Counted from the stretch's first letter, positions 9,425 to 17,548 are shown. The stretch is DNA of 38,022 nt from Ruminococcus sp. (GCF_019417665.1 NZ_DXUU01000027.1:1-38022); one strand, 5' to 3'. The notes: generated by a model not told the origin, from the sequence alone. Program-made: numbers and translations.

Positions 9425-10155
9425 GAAATCTGAAAGTGACTATGGCATTTCGTGGTACACGATATCACGGCTTTCAGCGTCAGCCCAATGCGTTAACAGT
9501 ACAGGAAGTAGTGGAAGAAGCTCTTTCCAAGCTGCTCAACGAGCCGGTGGCCATTCAGGGGTGTTCCCGGACAGATACAGGAGTACATGCAAAGGAATTT
9601 TGTTTTTCCATGCAGACGGAAAAGCCTATTCCGCCACGGAATTTCATCCGTGGATCCTGTGGATATCTGCCGGAGGATATTTCCATTTTGTCTGTGGAGG
9701 ATATGCCGCCGGAGTTTCACGCCCGGTTTAGCTGTCAGGCAAAGCAGTATATGTACCGGATCCACAATAGTGAGAGTAAAAATCCTTTTACCACAGATCT
9801 GGAACTGCACTATCGTCGAAAGTTGGATGTGGAACTGATGCGGGAAGCGGCACAACATTTTGTGGGAACACATGACTTTGCTGCACTCTGTACAAATTGC
9901 ACAGAAAAACAGACCACAATTCGTACAATCTACGACATTACCATAGAAAAAGAAGGGGACACCGTGATTTTACTTGTCAAAGGAAACGGATTTCTGTATA
10001 ATATGGTTAGGATCCTCGTGGGGACGCTGCTGAGCGTCAATGAAGGCAGGATTCCTGTGTCCGAATTGGAGGCATTGCTGGAATCTCGTGATCGGACACG
10101 TGCCGGCATTACAGCGCAGGCACATGGACTTTCGCTGTATCGGGTGTTTTATTGA
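9421..10155 (+). CDS. truA: tRNA pseudouridine(38-40) synthase TruA
   Basis: TruA isomerises uridines 38-40 in the anticodon arm of many tRNAs. The 244-residue length is normal. The N-terminus MRNLKVTMAFRGTRYHGFQRQ is typical. The catalytic motif SRTDTGVHA has the nucleophilic aspartate at residue 52, and the later segments YMYRIHNS and GNGFLYNMVRILVGTLL are conserved family blocks. The ATG at 9421 overlaps the yfhO-like stop by 4 bases. Partner to the upstream ecf cluster by conserved gene order only; no functional link is known. Confidence 0.96.
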   Translation: MRNLKVTMAFRGTRYHGFQRQPNALTVQEVVEEALSKLLNEPVAIQGCSRTDTGVHAKEFCFSMQTEKPIPPRNFIRGSCGYLPEDISILSVEDMPPEFHARFSCQAKQYMYRIHNSESKNPFTTDLELHYRRKLDVELMREAAQHFVGTHDFAALCTNCTEKQTTIRTIYDITIEKEGDTVILLVKGNGFLYNMVRILVGTLLSVNEGRIPVSELEALLESRDRTRAGITAQAHGLSLYRVFY

Positions 10156-10181
10156 GACAGCAATATTATTATTGGTATACA
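10152..10181 (+). promoter_or_regulatory. Putative promoter before the DUF5711-like gene
   Basis: TTGAGA (10152-10157, overlapping the truA stop) and TATACA (10176-10181) are 18 bases apart in an AT-rich 107-base gap. A ribosome binding site AGGAAAGGAG follows at 10241-10250. Moderate match only. Confidence 0.35.
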
Positions 10182-10262
10182 TAATACATTTATGAAACTG
10201 ATACAGAACAAATACAGAACAAAAAATCTGACCTATGGGCAGGAAAGGAGACAACCAAAAGC

Positions 10263-11432
10263 ATGAGCTATGATTCTGACGATATGATCGAAAAGCGAAA
10301 ACGGCGCGGCAGATTGCGGGGACTGCGGAATTTTGTGATTTTTTTGTTGATTGCAGCTTTTTGCGGCTATTTGTACATCCAGCGTGATGCCTGGATTCCG
10401 AAACTGGAGGGAATTGGAAACCGTTATGAAACCGTAACACAGAATGACGGCACGCTGGCTGAGGGGAATTTTCCGCTGACCATTTCCGGTAATACAGGAT
10501 ATCAGGCGGAATTGGTGGATGATACCCTATTTTTGCTCCATGACGCTTATCTGGATTTGTATTCTCTTCATGGAGACTCCAGAGATATTCGGCAGCACGC
10601 CTATCAAAATGCAATGATGTGCTCTACCGGAAAATATGCGCTGTTGTTTGAAAGCGGTGGAACTTCTTTCCGGCTGGATTCCAAGCATAAAAATATCTAT
10701 AGTAAGTCCGTGGACGAGGAGATTATTTCCGGAACAGTCAGTAAAAATGGAACAGTTGCCCTGGTCACTGAATCCAGTTCTTATGCCTGTGCCATCAGCG
10801 TGTATGATAATACAGGGAAACGGATCTATCAGCGAAACTGCATTGAACATGTCGTTGATGTGACATTTCACGAGGACAGCGAGGGCTGCTGCTATACTTC
10901 CATCAATGTCGAAAATGGTGTGATGCAAAGTACCGTGACAAGCATTCTGTTCCGGCAGAAAGATACCCAGTGGACTTCGCTGCCTTTGGATACTCTTGTG
11001 GTGGAGTCGGGCTTTTCGTCGGATGGAATGCTGTGTGTGGTTGGAAATACAGCCTGTGCATATTATAGCAGTACCGGCGAGATGCTGGGCACGTACAATT
11101 ACAACGGTACTTTGGTTAGTGCTGATCTGGAAAATGGCAGAGCAGCACTGATCATTCAGGACGATCAGAAACGAGATACCTCTCTGGTTCTCCTGGATCA
11201 GTCTACCACAGATGTGTCTGTTACGAAACTGGATGACACAGCAGAAATGGTGCGTGTATTCGATGGCGATGCGATCGTGATGAGTCCTGGAAATATTACT
11301 TCCTATGATTTTTCGGGAACAGCTCTGGCGACTGTGGCGCTGGAAGGCTCCTATACCTCTTTCGCAAAACAAGATGGCTACTTGTTCCTGATGGGATATG
11401 ATCAGATCGACCGTGTGGACTTTAAGGAGTAA
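10263..11432 (+). CDS. Membrane-anchored DUF5711-like protein, function unknown
   Basis: A 389-residue protein with a very basic cytoplasmic N-terminus (KRKRRGRLRGLRN), one transmembrane helix (about residues 22-40: FVIFLLIAAFCGYLYI) and a large outside domain rich in short beta strands. The outer domain has repeated patterns such as GDSRDIRQ, NGTVALVTESSSYACAISVYDNTGK and NGRAALIIQDD, suggesting a beta-propeller of the WD40/PQQ-like kind. I recognise it as probably DUF5711, found in Ruminococcaceae, but without a search this is uncertain. ATG 10263 follows AGGAAAGGAG with 12-base spacing. The CvpA-like gene begins 3 bases after its stop, so the two are likely co-expressed. It may be a cell-envelope sensor or scaffold. 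Confidence 0.7.
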   Translation: MSYDSDDMIEKRKRRGRLRGLRNFVIFLLIAAFCGYLYIQRDAWIPKLEGIGNRYETVTQNDGTLAEGNFPLTISGNTGYQAELVDDTLFLLHDAYLDLYSLHGDSRDIRQHAYQNAMMCSTGKYALLFESGGTSFRLDSKHKNIYSKSVDEEIISGTVSKNGTVALVTESSSYACAISVYDNTGKRIYQRNCIEHVVDVTFHEDSEGCCYTSINVENGVMQSTVTSILFRQKDTQWTSLPLDTLVVESGFSSDGMLCVVGNTACAYYSSTGEMLGTYNYNGTLVSADLENGRAALIIQDDQKRDTSLVLLDQSTTDVSVTKLDDTAEMVRVFDGDAIVMSPGNITSYDFSGTALATVALEGSYTSFAKQDGYLFLMGYDQIDRVDFKE

Positions 11433-11435
11433 TTT

Positions 11436-12326
11436 GTGGAAGTTTGGATGAATCAAACCTGGTGGCTCTATGATCTGACTGTGTTGGCGATCCTCATTCT
11501 CTGCATTTGGAGTGGATGGCAGCGTGGTTTGCTTCGTTCCATTGCCGGATTGTTGGGTTATGGTGCGGCTGCACTTTTCGCAGGGATCCTGGCGCAGCCG
11601 GCGGCGGAATATGTCTATGACCATTGGCTGGCAGAACCGTGCGCTTCTGTATTGGAACAGAAGTTAGAAGAGTATCATCTGGCTGATTCTGTGCAGCAGA
11701 TGCTTTCTACTTACGGTGTGCAGTTAGACGATGCCGTATTACAGCAGATCGCATCCCAGCCGGATCAGGCGGCAGATGCACTTTATGGTGCTGTTTCTCA
11801 GAAAACTGGTGTTCCCACAGATTGGCTGAAACAGGGACTTTCCCAATCCATCGACAGCGCTGCACAGCAGATGTATACGGGATTGCCGGAATGGATGACA
11901 GATGCGCTGCTGCCGTCAAATGATACGGTTCAGCTGCAAAACCGGGCGATCCAGTCTGTGGCGCTGGTGCTTTCCAGCAATACTGGAGAAGCGGCCAAAA
12001 AACTGACAGAGCTTTATCTTCGTCCGGTAATGATTCCTATGATTAAAGTTTTTACTTTTTCCGTTCTATTTCTCTTGATTTCTGCTTTGTTACAGGTTAT
12101 AATAAAATGTATATCCTCTCTGTGTCATACGAAAACGGGACGGCTCGGGGATCAAACGATGGGTGCGGCTGTTGGAGGCGTGCAGACTGTTGTGCTTTTG
12201 GTGATGATGGGGAAACTGACAGGATGGATCGTAGAGCATGGTGCAGGTCAGCTTGCATTTTTCAATGAAGCAGCGATTGGAAAATCAATATTGTTTCAGT
12301 CGATATATCATATTGTGACAAAATAA
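11436..12326 (+). CDS. CvpA-family membrane protein
   Basis: A 296-residue protein with hydrophobic helices near the N-terminus (YDLTVLAILILCIWSGWQRGLLRSIAGLLGYGAAALFAGIL; the WSGWQRGLLRSI turn is the hallmark of CvpA proteins) and two at the C-terminus (ILFLLISALLQVI and the MGAAVGGVQTVVLLVMMGKLTGWIVE segment, where GxxxGxxxG is typical). An amphipathic, Gln-rich domain of about 150 residues sits between the helices. CvpA was named for colicin V production; in other bacteria it affects envelope integrity, but the mechanism is unresolved. GTG 11436 is chosen because AAGGAG at 11424-11429 sits 6 bases before it; ATG 11448 would be too far. Confidence 0.78.
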   Translation: MEVWMNQTWWLYDLTVLAILILCIWSGWQRGLLRSIAGLLGYGAAALFAGILAQPAAEYVYDHWLAEPCASVLEQKLEEYHLADSVQQMLSTYGVQLDDAVLQQIASQPDQAADALYGAVSQKTGVPTDWLKQGLSQSIDSAAQQMYTGLPEWMTDALLPSNDTVQLQNRAIQSVALVLSSNTGEAAKKLTELYLRPVMIPMIKVFTFSVLFLLISALLQVIIKCISSLCHTKTGRLGDQTMGAAVGGVQTVVLLVMMGKLTGWIVEHGAGQLAFFNEAAIGKSILFQSIYHIVTK

Positions 12327-12343
12327 AATATAGGACGATATTT

Positions 12344-12396
12344 GCATAATTATTGTTGTACAGATGTGCGGCAAAGGTGATAATTGGTAATTATGC
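12344..12396 (+). other. Inverted repeat upstream of the Clp ATPase gene
   Basis: Arms GCATAATTA (12344-12352) and TAATTATGC (12388-12396) are perfect complements with a 35-base spacer. They lie in the 125-base gap before the Clp ATPase. No CtsR or CIRCE heat-shock operator is visible. It could be a regulator site or an mRNA leader stem. Confidence 0.35.
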
Positions 12397-12451
12397 GGCG
12401 CTGCCATAGGGTGTCCTACAGAAAAGCTAATAGAAGAAAGGTGATAAAAAC

Positions 12452-14761
12452 ATGATGTTGTGTACTCGATGCAAAAAGAGACCGGCGGTTGTAATGATCA
12501 CGGCAATGCGTGGCGACCAGAAGAAAAATGAAGGTCTGTGTCTGGTCTGTGCCAAGGAAATGAACATTCCGCAAGTCGATGAATATATGAAGCATATGGG
12601 AATCTCCGATGAAGAACTAGAGCAAATCTCCAATCAGATGATGGATCTGGTAGATGGGGACAGCTTTGAAATGGGCGGTTCTGGCGTGATCCCGCAGTTT
12701 TTGGAGAATATGCAGAATCTAATGAAAGACAGCGGAAAAATCCTGCAAAACATGGAGAATGCCAATTCGCCGGCACCGGTGGAGGAAGAGGGCTCAGCTT
12801 CTGGGGAACAGCAGGAAACCTCTCGCCGGGAACGTCGTTCTAAGAGGAAAAAGGAACTGAAATTCCTGGGGAACTACTGCACGAACCTGAGCCAGCGTGC
12901 CGCTGAGGGAAAGCTGGATGCAGTGATTGGCAGAGATAAAGAGATCTCCCGTGTCATTCAAATTCTTTCCCGTCGGACAAAGAATAATCCTTGCTTGATC
13001 GGTGAACCAGGTGTCGGAAAGACGGCAATTGCAGAGGGGATTGCCCAGCACATCCACGCTGGAACAGTGCCCATGCACCTGAAAGATAAGCAGGTGTATT
13101 TATTGGATCTGACATCTCTCGTTGCTGGAACCCAGTTCCGGGGACAATTCGAAAGCCGTGTCAAGGGTTTGATCGCAGAGGTAAAACAAGAGGGAAATAT
13201 CATCCTCTTTATTGACGAGGTGCACAATCTGGTTGGCGCTGGTAATTCCGAAGGCTCCATGAACGCAGCGAATATTCTGAAACCCGCATTGTCACGAGGA
13301 GAGATCCAGGTCATTGGCGCAACGACCTTTGAGGAATACCGGAAATATATTGAAAAAGATTCTGCTCTGGAGCGTCGTTTCCAGCCGGTAACGGTAAATG
13401 AACCTACGGTGGATGAAACGGTAGAGGTACTCAGCGGTATTGCCAAATATTATGAGGAATATCACCGGGTACACATTTCACCAACGATGATTCGTTTGTG
13501 TGCGGTTTTGGCGGAACGCTATATTACAGACCGTTTTCTCCCGGACAAAGCGATTGACTTGCTGGACGAAAGCTGCGCTTGCACCAGTCTGCGTTCTCCG
13601 GAGATCGAGAACTATGATGTGCTGCTGAAGAAAAAGCAGGCGCTGGAAGAGAAGGAAAAGTCCATTGAAGATGAAACGGAGATTGATTATGAAGCACTTG
13701 CTCAAGTAAAGGGCGAGTTGATCCGTCTGAAATCCAGTCTGGAGACTGCAGAAGCGGAACTGGAACATGTAAAGGTCACAAGTGATGATCTGGCAAAGGT
13801 CATTGAGTTGTGGACAGGAATCCCGGCACATAAAATTGCAGAAACTGAGTTCACGAAGCTGGCAAATCTGGAGGAAAGTCTGAAAACTCGTGTGGTTGGA
13901 CAGGATGAAGCTGTGGATTTGTTGGCAAAGGCAATCAAGCGTACCCGTGTACAGCTGAGTCCCCGCCGCCGCCCGGCATCCTTTATCTTTGTTGGTCCCA
14001 CTGGTGTGGGTAAGACAGAGCTGGTAAAGGTGCTGTCGGAGGAACTGTTCGATTCCAATGAGCCGCTGATCCGTCTGGATATGACAGAATTTATGGAGAA
14101 GCACTCCGTGGCACGGATGATCGGTTCTCCTCCCGGCTATGTTGGCTACGACGAAGCCGGTCAGCTGACGGAAAAGGTGCGCCGCCGTCCTTATTCGGTA
14201 ATTCTGTTCGATGAGATTGAAAAAGCACATCCGGATGTCATGAATATTCTCATGCAGATTCTGGACGAGGGAAAAATTGACGATGCGCAGGGAAGAACGG
14301 TCAGCTTCGAAAATACTGTTATCTGCATGACTTCCAATGCTGGTTCTACGGATAAGAGCATTGGTGTAGGCTTCAACCGGACGGAGACAGAAGTGTCTAA
14401 GGAAAAGGCAATGAAGGGTCTCCGGGAATTCCTGCGGCCGGAATTTATCAGCCGTATTGACGAGGTTGTGGTATTCCAGAATCTGACCAAGGAGGATTTC
14501 CAGAAGATCGCAGCACTGATGCTGGATGAGATGAAAGAACCTCTTGCAGAGAAAGATATTACGGTGCAGTATGACGATGCAGCATTGGCTGCCATTGCAG
14601 AGGAGGCATTTGGGAAACCGTATGGTGCTCGTGATATCCGCCGTGTGATCCGCCAAAAGGTGGAGGATCAGGTGGCATCTCTGATTATTGCGCACAATAC
14701 AGAGATTCAGAAGCTACTGATCTCCGCCCAGGACGGTAAGATTACAGTGACATATCAGTAA
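12452..14761 (+). CDS. ClpC/ClpE-type ATP-dependent protease ATPase subunit
   Basis: A Hsp100 unfoldase that feeds proteins to ClpP. The 769 residues start with a zinc finger (CTRC with C4 and C7, CLVC with C30 and C33) and a linker of about 100 residues, as in ClpE, instead of the double Clp-N domain of ClpC. The first AAA+ domain has Walker A GEPGVGKTA and the sequence LFIDEVHNLVGAG. A short coiled-coil middle region follows (about 390-450). The second AAA+ domain has GPTGVGKTE, LFDEIEKAHPDV and the sensor NAGS. The loop GVGFNRT matches the hydrophobic ClpP-docking loop. ATG 12452 (or 12455) follows GAAAGGTGAT. A terminator follows the stop, so this is the end of its transcript. No ctsR, mcsA or mcsB is adjacent. 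Confidence 0.92.
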   Translation: MMLCTRCKKRPAVVMITAMRGDQKKNEGLCLVCAKEMNIPQVDEYMKHMGISDEELEQISNQMMDLVDGDSFEMGGSGVIPQFLENMQNLMKDSGKILQNMENANSPAPVEEEGSASGEQQETSRRERRSKRKKELKFLGNYCTNLSQRAAEGKLDAVIGRDKEISRVIQILSRRTKNNPCLIGEPGVGKTAIAEGIAQHIHAGTVPMHLKDKQVYLLDLTSLVAGTQFRGQFESRVKGLIAEVKQEGNIILFIDEVHNLVGAGNSEGSMNAANILKPALSRGEIQVIGATTFEEYRKYIEKDSALERRFQPVTVNEPTVDETVEVLSGIAKYYEEYHRVHISPTMIRLCAVLAERYITDRFLPDKAIDLLDESCACTSLRSPEIENYDVLLKKKQALEEKEKSIEDETEIDYEALAQVKGELIRLKSSLETAEAELEHVKVTSDDLAKVIELWTGIPAHKIAETEFTKLANLEESLKTRVVGQDEAVDLLAKAIKRTRVQLSPRRRPASFIFVGPTGVGKTELVKVLSEELFDSNEPLIRLDMTEFMEKHSVARMIGSPPGYVGYDEAGQLTEKVRRRPYSVILFDEIEKAHPDVMNILMQILDEGKIDDAQGRTVSFENTVICMTSNAGSTDKSIGVGFNRTETEVSKEKAMKGLREFLRPEFISRIDEVVVFQNLTKEDFQKIAALMLDEMKEPLAEKDITVQYDDAALAAIAEEAFGKPYGARDIRRVIRQKVEDQVASLIIAHNTEIQKLLISAQDGKITVTYQ

Positions 14762-14770
14762 ACAAGGAAA

Positions 14771-14804
14771 AGAGGGCATTGCAGTAAAACGCAGTGCTCT
14801 TTTT
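14771..14804 (+). terminator. Rho-independent terminator after the Clp ATPase gene
   Basis: The stem AGAGGGCATTGC pairs with GCAGTGCTCT (GU pair and one bulge) around an AGTAAAAC loop, followed by TTTT. It lies 10 bases after the stop. Confidence 0.75.
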
Positions 14805-14823
14805 GCATTAGAAAGGCGAAAAA

Positions 14824-15285
14824 ATGCTGATCAAAAAGGTTACAGAGAAGAAAAAACAGTATCTTTCTTTGCTGCTTTTGGCAGACGAACAGGAGAGTAT
14901 GATCGACCGTTATCTCGAACGAGGTGATATGTATATTCTGGTGGAACATGGCGTACAAGCAGAATGCGTGATTACGCAAGAATCGGATGGCGTTTATGAG
15001 ATAAAGAACATTGCCGTTGTACCAGAGTCCCAGGGAAAGGGTTATGGCAGAGCTTTGATCGCCCACGTGCTCCGGGTATATCTCGATTGCAGAACCATGA
15101 TTGTGGGAACAGGAGACAGTCTGCGGACCATTCCCTTTTATGAAGCCTGCGGTTTCCGGGAGTATCAGCGTGTAAAAAATTTTTTCACCGATAATTATGA
15201 TCATCCTACTTTTGAATGTGGCAAACAACTGGTGGATATGGTCTATCTGAAACGAGAAACCGGGGATAGCTGCGGAACAATTTGA
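14824..15285 (+). CDS. GNAT-family N-acetyltransferase
   Basis: A 153-residue acyl-CoA-dependent acetyltransferase. Motif A with the acetyl-CoA pyrophosphate loop is IAVVPESQGKGYGRALI (Q-G-K-G-Y-G, about residues 61-77), and the downstream segment SLRTIPFYEACGFREYQR is the usual motif B with the FYExCGF signature. The substrate (small molecule, tRNA-bound or protein) cannot be read from the sequence. ATG 14824 follows AAAGGCG. It starts 20 bases after the Clp terminator, so it may rely on read-through or on a promoter hidden in that short gap. Confidence 0.85.
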   Translation: MLIKKVTEKKKQYLSLLLLADEQESMIDRYLERGDMYILVEHGVQAECVITQESDGVYEIKNIAVVPESQGKGYGRALIAHVLRVYLDCRTMIVGTGDSLRTIPFYEACGFREYQRVKNFFTDNYDHPTFECGKQLVDMVYLKRETGDSCGTI

Positions 15286-15311
15286 AAATATATGATAATT
15301 CCACATATTCT
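15282..15311 (+). promoter_or_regulatory. Putative promoter for the FAD-Rieske gene
   Basis: TTGAAA (15282-15287) and TATTCT (15306-15311) are 18 bases apart in the short gap before the oxidoreductase gene. Moderate match only. Confidence 0.35.
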
Positions 15312-15349
15312 GCATATCCTAATCAAAAATGAAAGGTGAGATGCAGAAG

Positions 15350-16648
15350 ATGCAGTCTATCTGGCATAGAAATTGTGAAATGCCCCGGTTTTCAGCTTTG
15401 CAGGGAGATATCAAAGCAGACGTTCTGGTGATCGGCGGCGGAATAGCCGGACTTCTTACGGCATATCTGCTGGGGAAGAAAGGGGTTTCGGTGGTGCTTG
15501 TGGAAGGGGACACCCTATGCAGTGGCACTACGCAGAATACTACGGCGAAAATCACCGTGCAGCATGGTTTGCTCTATCATAATCTGCTGAAACTAGGCGG
15601 AGTGGATCTGGCGCAGAAATATTATGAGGTTCAACGTGCAGCACTGCAAAAATATGCGGCGCTGTGCAAGGATATCCAGTGCGATTTCCAGCGGAAAGAC
15701 AACTATGTGTATTCTGTAGAGAATCCGGAGATACTGGAGGCAGAATTGGAAGCATTGCAGCGTGCCAAGATTCCGGCGGAATTTGCAGAAAACTTGCCGC
15801 TGCCGTTTTCCACTGTAGGTGCAGTGAAATTTTCCGACCAGGCGCAGTTTCATCCCTTGCAATTCTTATCGCAGATTGCTAAGGATTGCAGCGTCTATGA
15901 GCACACATTTGTCTACGATATTCGGGACAATCAGGTCTGGACGGAACACGGCGTCATTACCGCAGATCGGATCGTAGTGACGACACATTTTCCCTTCTGG
16001 AATGGTCGTGGCAGATATTTTCTGAAGCTGTACCAGCACCGTTCCTATGTGCTGGCACTGGCGAATGCGCCGGAGCTGAACGGCATGTATCTGGACGAGA
16101 AGCAAACAGGGTTTTCCTTTCGGAATTACGGCGATATGTTGCTTTTGGGAGGCGGTTCTCACCGTACTGGAAAGAAAGGCGGCGGATGGGCTGAACTCCA
16201 GATGAAAGCAAAATTGTATTATCCCAATGCAGAAGAGGTCTGCCGTTGGGCGGCTCAGGATTGTATGAGCCTGGACGATTTGCCCTATATCGGGAGCTAC
16301 TACGGACGTACTTCCCAGTTGTACGTGGCGACAGGATTTGGGAAATGGGGCATGACCGGAGCAATGACAGCGGCAATGGTGCTGACGGACATGCTCACAG
16401 GTGTACCCGATGAAGTGGCGGACATTTTTTACCCATCCAGAAGTATCATGCAGCCGCAACTGTACCGGAATCTTCTGGAGACCGCCTCAAACTTCCTCCG
16501 ACTGACGCCCAGGCGGTGTACGCATCTGGGATGTGCACTTCATTGGAATTCGGCAGAGCATTCCTGGGACTGTGCCTGTCATGGCTCCCGTTTTTCGAAG
16601 GATGGGCGTGTGCTGGAAAATCCGGCAAAGCGCAACCGGCGATCATAA
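15350..16648 (+). CDS. FAD-dependent oxidoreductase fused to a Rieske [2Fe-2S] domain
   Basis: A 432-residue DAO-type flavoprotein. The dinucleotide-binding motif VIGGGIAG lies at residues 28-34 and the strand-end acidic residue in VVLVEGD follows. The DAO signature GMTGAMTAA is near 340. The last 70 residues form a Rieske domain: C390-x-H392 (CTHLGC) and C408-x2-H411 (CACHGSRF), which bind a 2Fe-2S cluster. Such fusions probably pass electrons between flavin and the cluster, but the substrate is unknown. ATG 15350 is chosen because AAAGGTGA at 15332-15339 sits 10 bases before it; ATGs at 15341 and 15329 are too close to or before that site. The protein ends LENPAKRNRRS, a normal Rieske end, so it is complete. 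Confidence 0.88.
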   Translation: MQSIWHRNCEMPRFSALQGDIKADVLVIGGGIAGLLTAYLLGKKGVSVVLVEGDTLCSGTTQNTTAKITVQHGLLYHNLLKLGGVDLAQKYYEVQRAALQKYAALCKDIQCDFQRKDNYVYSVENPEILEAELEALQRAKIPAEFAENLPLPFSTVGAVKFSDQAQFHPLQFLSQIAKDCSVYEHTFVYDIRDNQVWTEHGVITADRIVVTTHFPFWNGRGRYFLKLYQHRSYVLALANAPELNGMYLDEKQTGFSFRNYGDMLLLGGGSHRTGKKGGGWAELQMKAKLYYPNAEEVCRWAAQDCMSLDDLPYIGSYYGRTSQLYVATGFGKWGMTGAMTAAMVLTDMLTGVPDEVADIFYPSRSIMQPQLYRNLLETASNFLRLTPRRCTHLGCALHWNSAEHSWDCACHGSRFSKDGRVLENPAKRNRRS

Positions 16649-16660
16649 GTTACAGCATAA

Positions 16661-16815
16661 GAAAAGCTGTTGCAGGTACGGTGAAATCCTGGTTCACAGG
16701 TCGATGTGGGCATCGACACCTACAAAACGTCACGCAATTCGTGGTAATTTGTAGAGCACGATGTCCATATCGCACCGTTTTCCTGTTGGATTTTTACTGC
16801 CTGCAACAGCTCTTT
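16661..16815. ncRNA. Candidate structured RNA with a closing 12-bp helix (strand uncertain)
   Basis: Seen: arms AGCTGTTGCAGG (16665-16676) and CCTGCAACAGCT (16800-16811) are perfectly complementary, 123 bases apart. Inside them ACGGTG (16678-16683) pairs with CACCGT (16773-16778). Within that are hairpins TCGATG/CATCGA (16701-16716, four-base loop), CTACAAA/TTTGTAG (16720-16754, with CACG/CGTG at its tip) and CGAT/ATCG (16759-16772). The nesting is regular and no protein gene covers it. I do not recognise a known RNA family. It could be an independent small RNA, a 3' UTR element of the FAD-Rieske gene, or a short inverted-repeat (MITE-like) element. Both strands fold alike, so the strand is open. 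Confidence 0.45.
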
Positions 16816-16827
16816 ACATAAAAAAAG

Positions 16828-16865
16828 AAAACAGCTCTCACAATTGTGGAAGCTGTTTTTACTGG
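16828..16865. terminator. Two-way rho-independent terminator
   Basis: AAAACAGCT pairs with AGCTGTTTT around a loop that itself holds CACAATTGTG. On the + strand a T run follows at 16855-16860; on the - strand a run of seven T (the A run at 16820-16826) follows. It can end transcripts from the oxidoreductase side and from tRNA-Gln. Confidence 0.75.
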
Positions 16866-16938
16866 TTGGGGTGGAAGGATTTGAACCCTCGGAATGATGG
16901 AGTCAGAGTCCACTGCCTTACCGCTTGGCTACACCCCA
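16863..16938 (-). tRNA. tRNA-Gln (anticodon CTG)
   Basis: Read on the - strand, the 76-base gene has a perfect 7-bp acceptor stem TGGGGTG/CACCCCA, discriminator A and encoded CCA at 16863-16865. The D arm contains AGCCAAGCGGTAAGGC. The anticodon stem GTGGA/TCCAT encloses the loop CTCTGAC with anticodon CTG, and the T arm contains GGTTCGAATCC. It closely resembles bacterial tRNA-Gln. It is a single gene with its own promoter upstream. Confidence 0.95.
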
Positions 16939-16984
16939 GTTTATTTTTTTCTGTCTGCTTTGTTTTACCTCAGCTGACTTATAT

Positions 16985-17013
16985 AGTATACCACTTTCCA
17001 TAGAAAATGTCAA
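16985..17013 (-). promoter_or_regulatory. Promoter of tRNA-Gln
   Basis: On the - strand TTGACA (17008-17013) and TATACT (16985-16990) are separated by exactly 17 bases. Expected transcription start is near 16978, about 40 bases before the mature tRNA end. Confidence 0.82.
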
Positions 17014-17114
17014 CTGTTTTTCTTCAAAAGATATAAAACTAAGTTTCACATCGTTTTACTAAATAAAATAAACTGATATGGTGCTAAAATAATCGATATA
17101 GTATTATGAGATGT

Positions 17115-17153
17115 AAAAAGAAAACTGCACATGTAATGGACTACATGCGCAGT
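17115..17153 (-). terminator. Terminator of the acyl-metabolism operon
   Basis: On the - strand a stem ACTGC-(G)-CATGTAG pairs with the complementary arm ending GTGCAGT (17124-17153), followed by TTTTCTTTTT (17115-17123). It lies 24 bases after the SCP2 gene stop. Bases 17014-17114 between this and the tRNA promoter are AT-rich with nothing I can assign. Confidence 0.75.
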
Positions 17154-17176
17154 CTGGAGAAATATTGAGAAAAAGC

Positions 17177-17530
17177 TTATTTTTTCTTTTTCTTCTCGAC
17201 CTTTTTGATGGTTTCGATCATCTTCTGGAGTTCCATTGCTTTCCCAAGGTCGCCTTCCACTTTCAGCTTTCCTGTGGTATAAGCAAAAACGGAATTCATG
17301 GAACCGTCTGCGATTTTCAGAAAGTCCTCGGCAGTAGCAATCAGTTTGACATCACGGTCGTAATACTCGTAGGGTTCTACATAGAGCTTGCCGTCCAGCA
17401 ATTCAATATAGAATGCACCTTCGCCCTCGCCGACAATATTCACCTGTATAGCAAGATGATCAGTCAGCTTGCTGACATCGGCTTTCATAAATTCAGCCTT
17501 TGCCGCACTAAAAATTTCTTCATACGTCAT
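17177..17530 (-). CDS. SCP2 sterol-binding-domain protein
   Basis: A 117-residue protein with the SCP2 lipid-carrier fold: an N-terminal helix (TYEEIFSAAKAEFMKADVSKLTDHLA), strands IQVNIVGEGEGAFYIELLDGKLYVEPY, and the C-terminal helix with the sequence NSVFAYTTGKLKVEGDLGKAMELQKMI, where the TGKLKVEGDLGKA block is the family hallmark. It ends in a lysine run. SCP2 proteins hold fatty acyl chains or other lipids in a hydrophobic tunnel. As last gene of an operon with an acyl ligase and an ACP it probably binds an acyl substrate or product. ATG 17530 has AGGAGG before it with 7-base spacing. It is followed by a clear terminator. Confidence 0.88.
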   Translation of the reverse strand: MTYEEIFSAAKAEFMKADVSKLTDHLAIQVNIVGEGEGAFYIELLDGKLYVEPYEYYDRDVKLIATAEDFLKIADGSMNSVFAYTTGKLKVEGDLGKAMELQKMIETIKKVEKKKKK

Positions 17531-17548
17531 ATGATTTCCTCCTAAGGT

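Noticed and set aside
16661..16815. 6S RNA, SRP RNA or RNase P RNA
   Set aside because: The fold is multi-branched rather than a long rod with a central bubble, and neither the SRP helix 8 motif nor the RNase P core sequences are present.
16649..17003. Short + strand frames over the tRNA region
   Set aside because: They run through the RNA candidate, the terminator and antisense to tRNA-Gln, with no ribosome binding site or protein-like composition.
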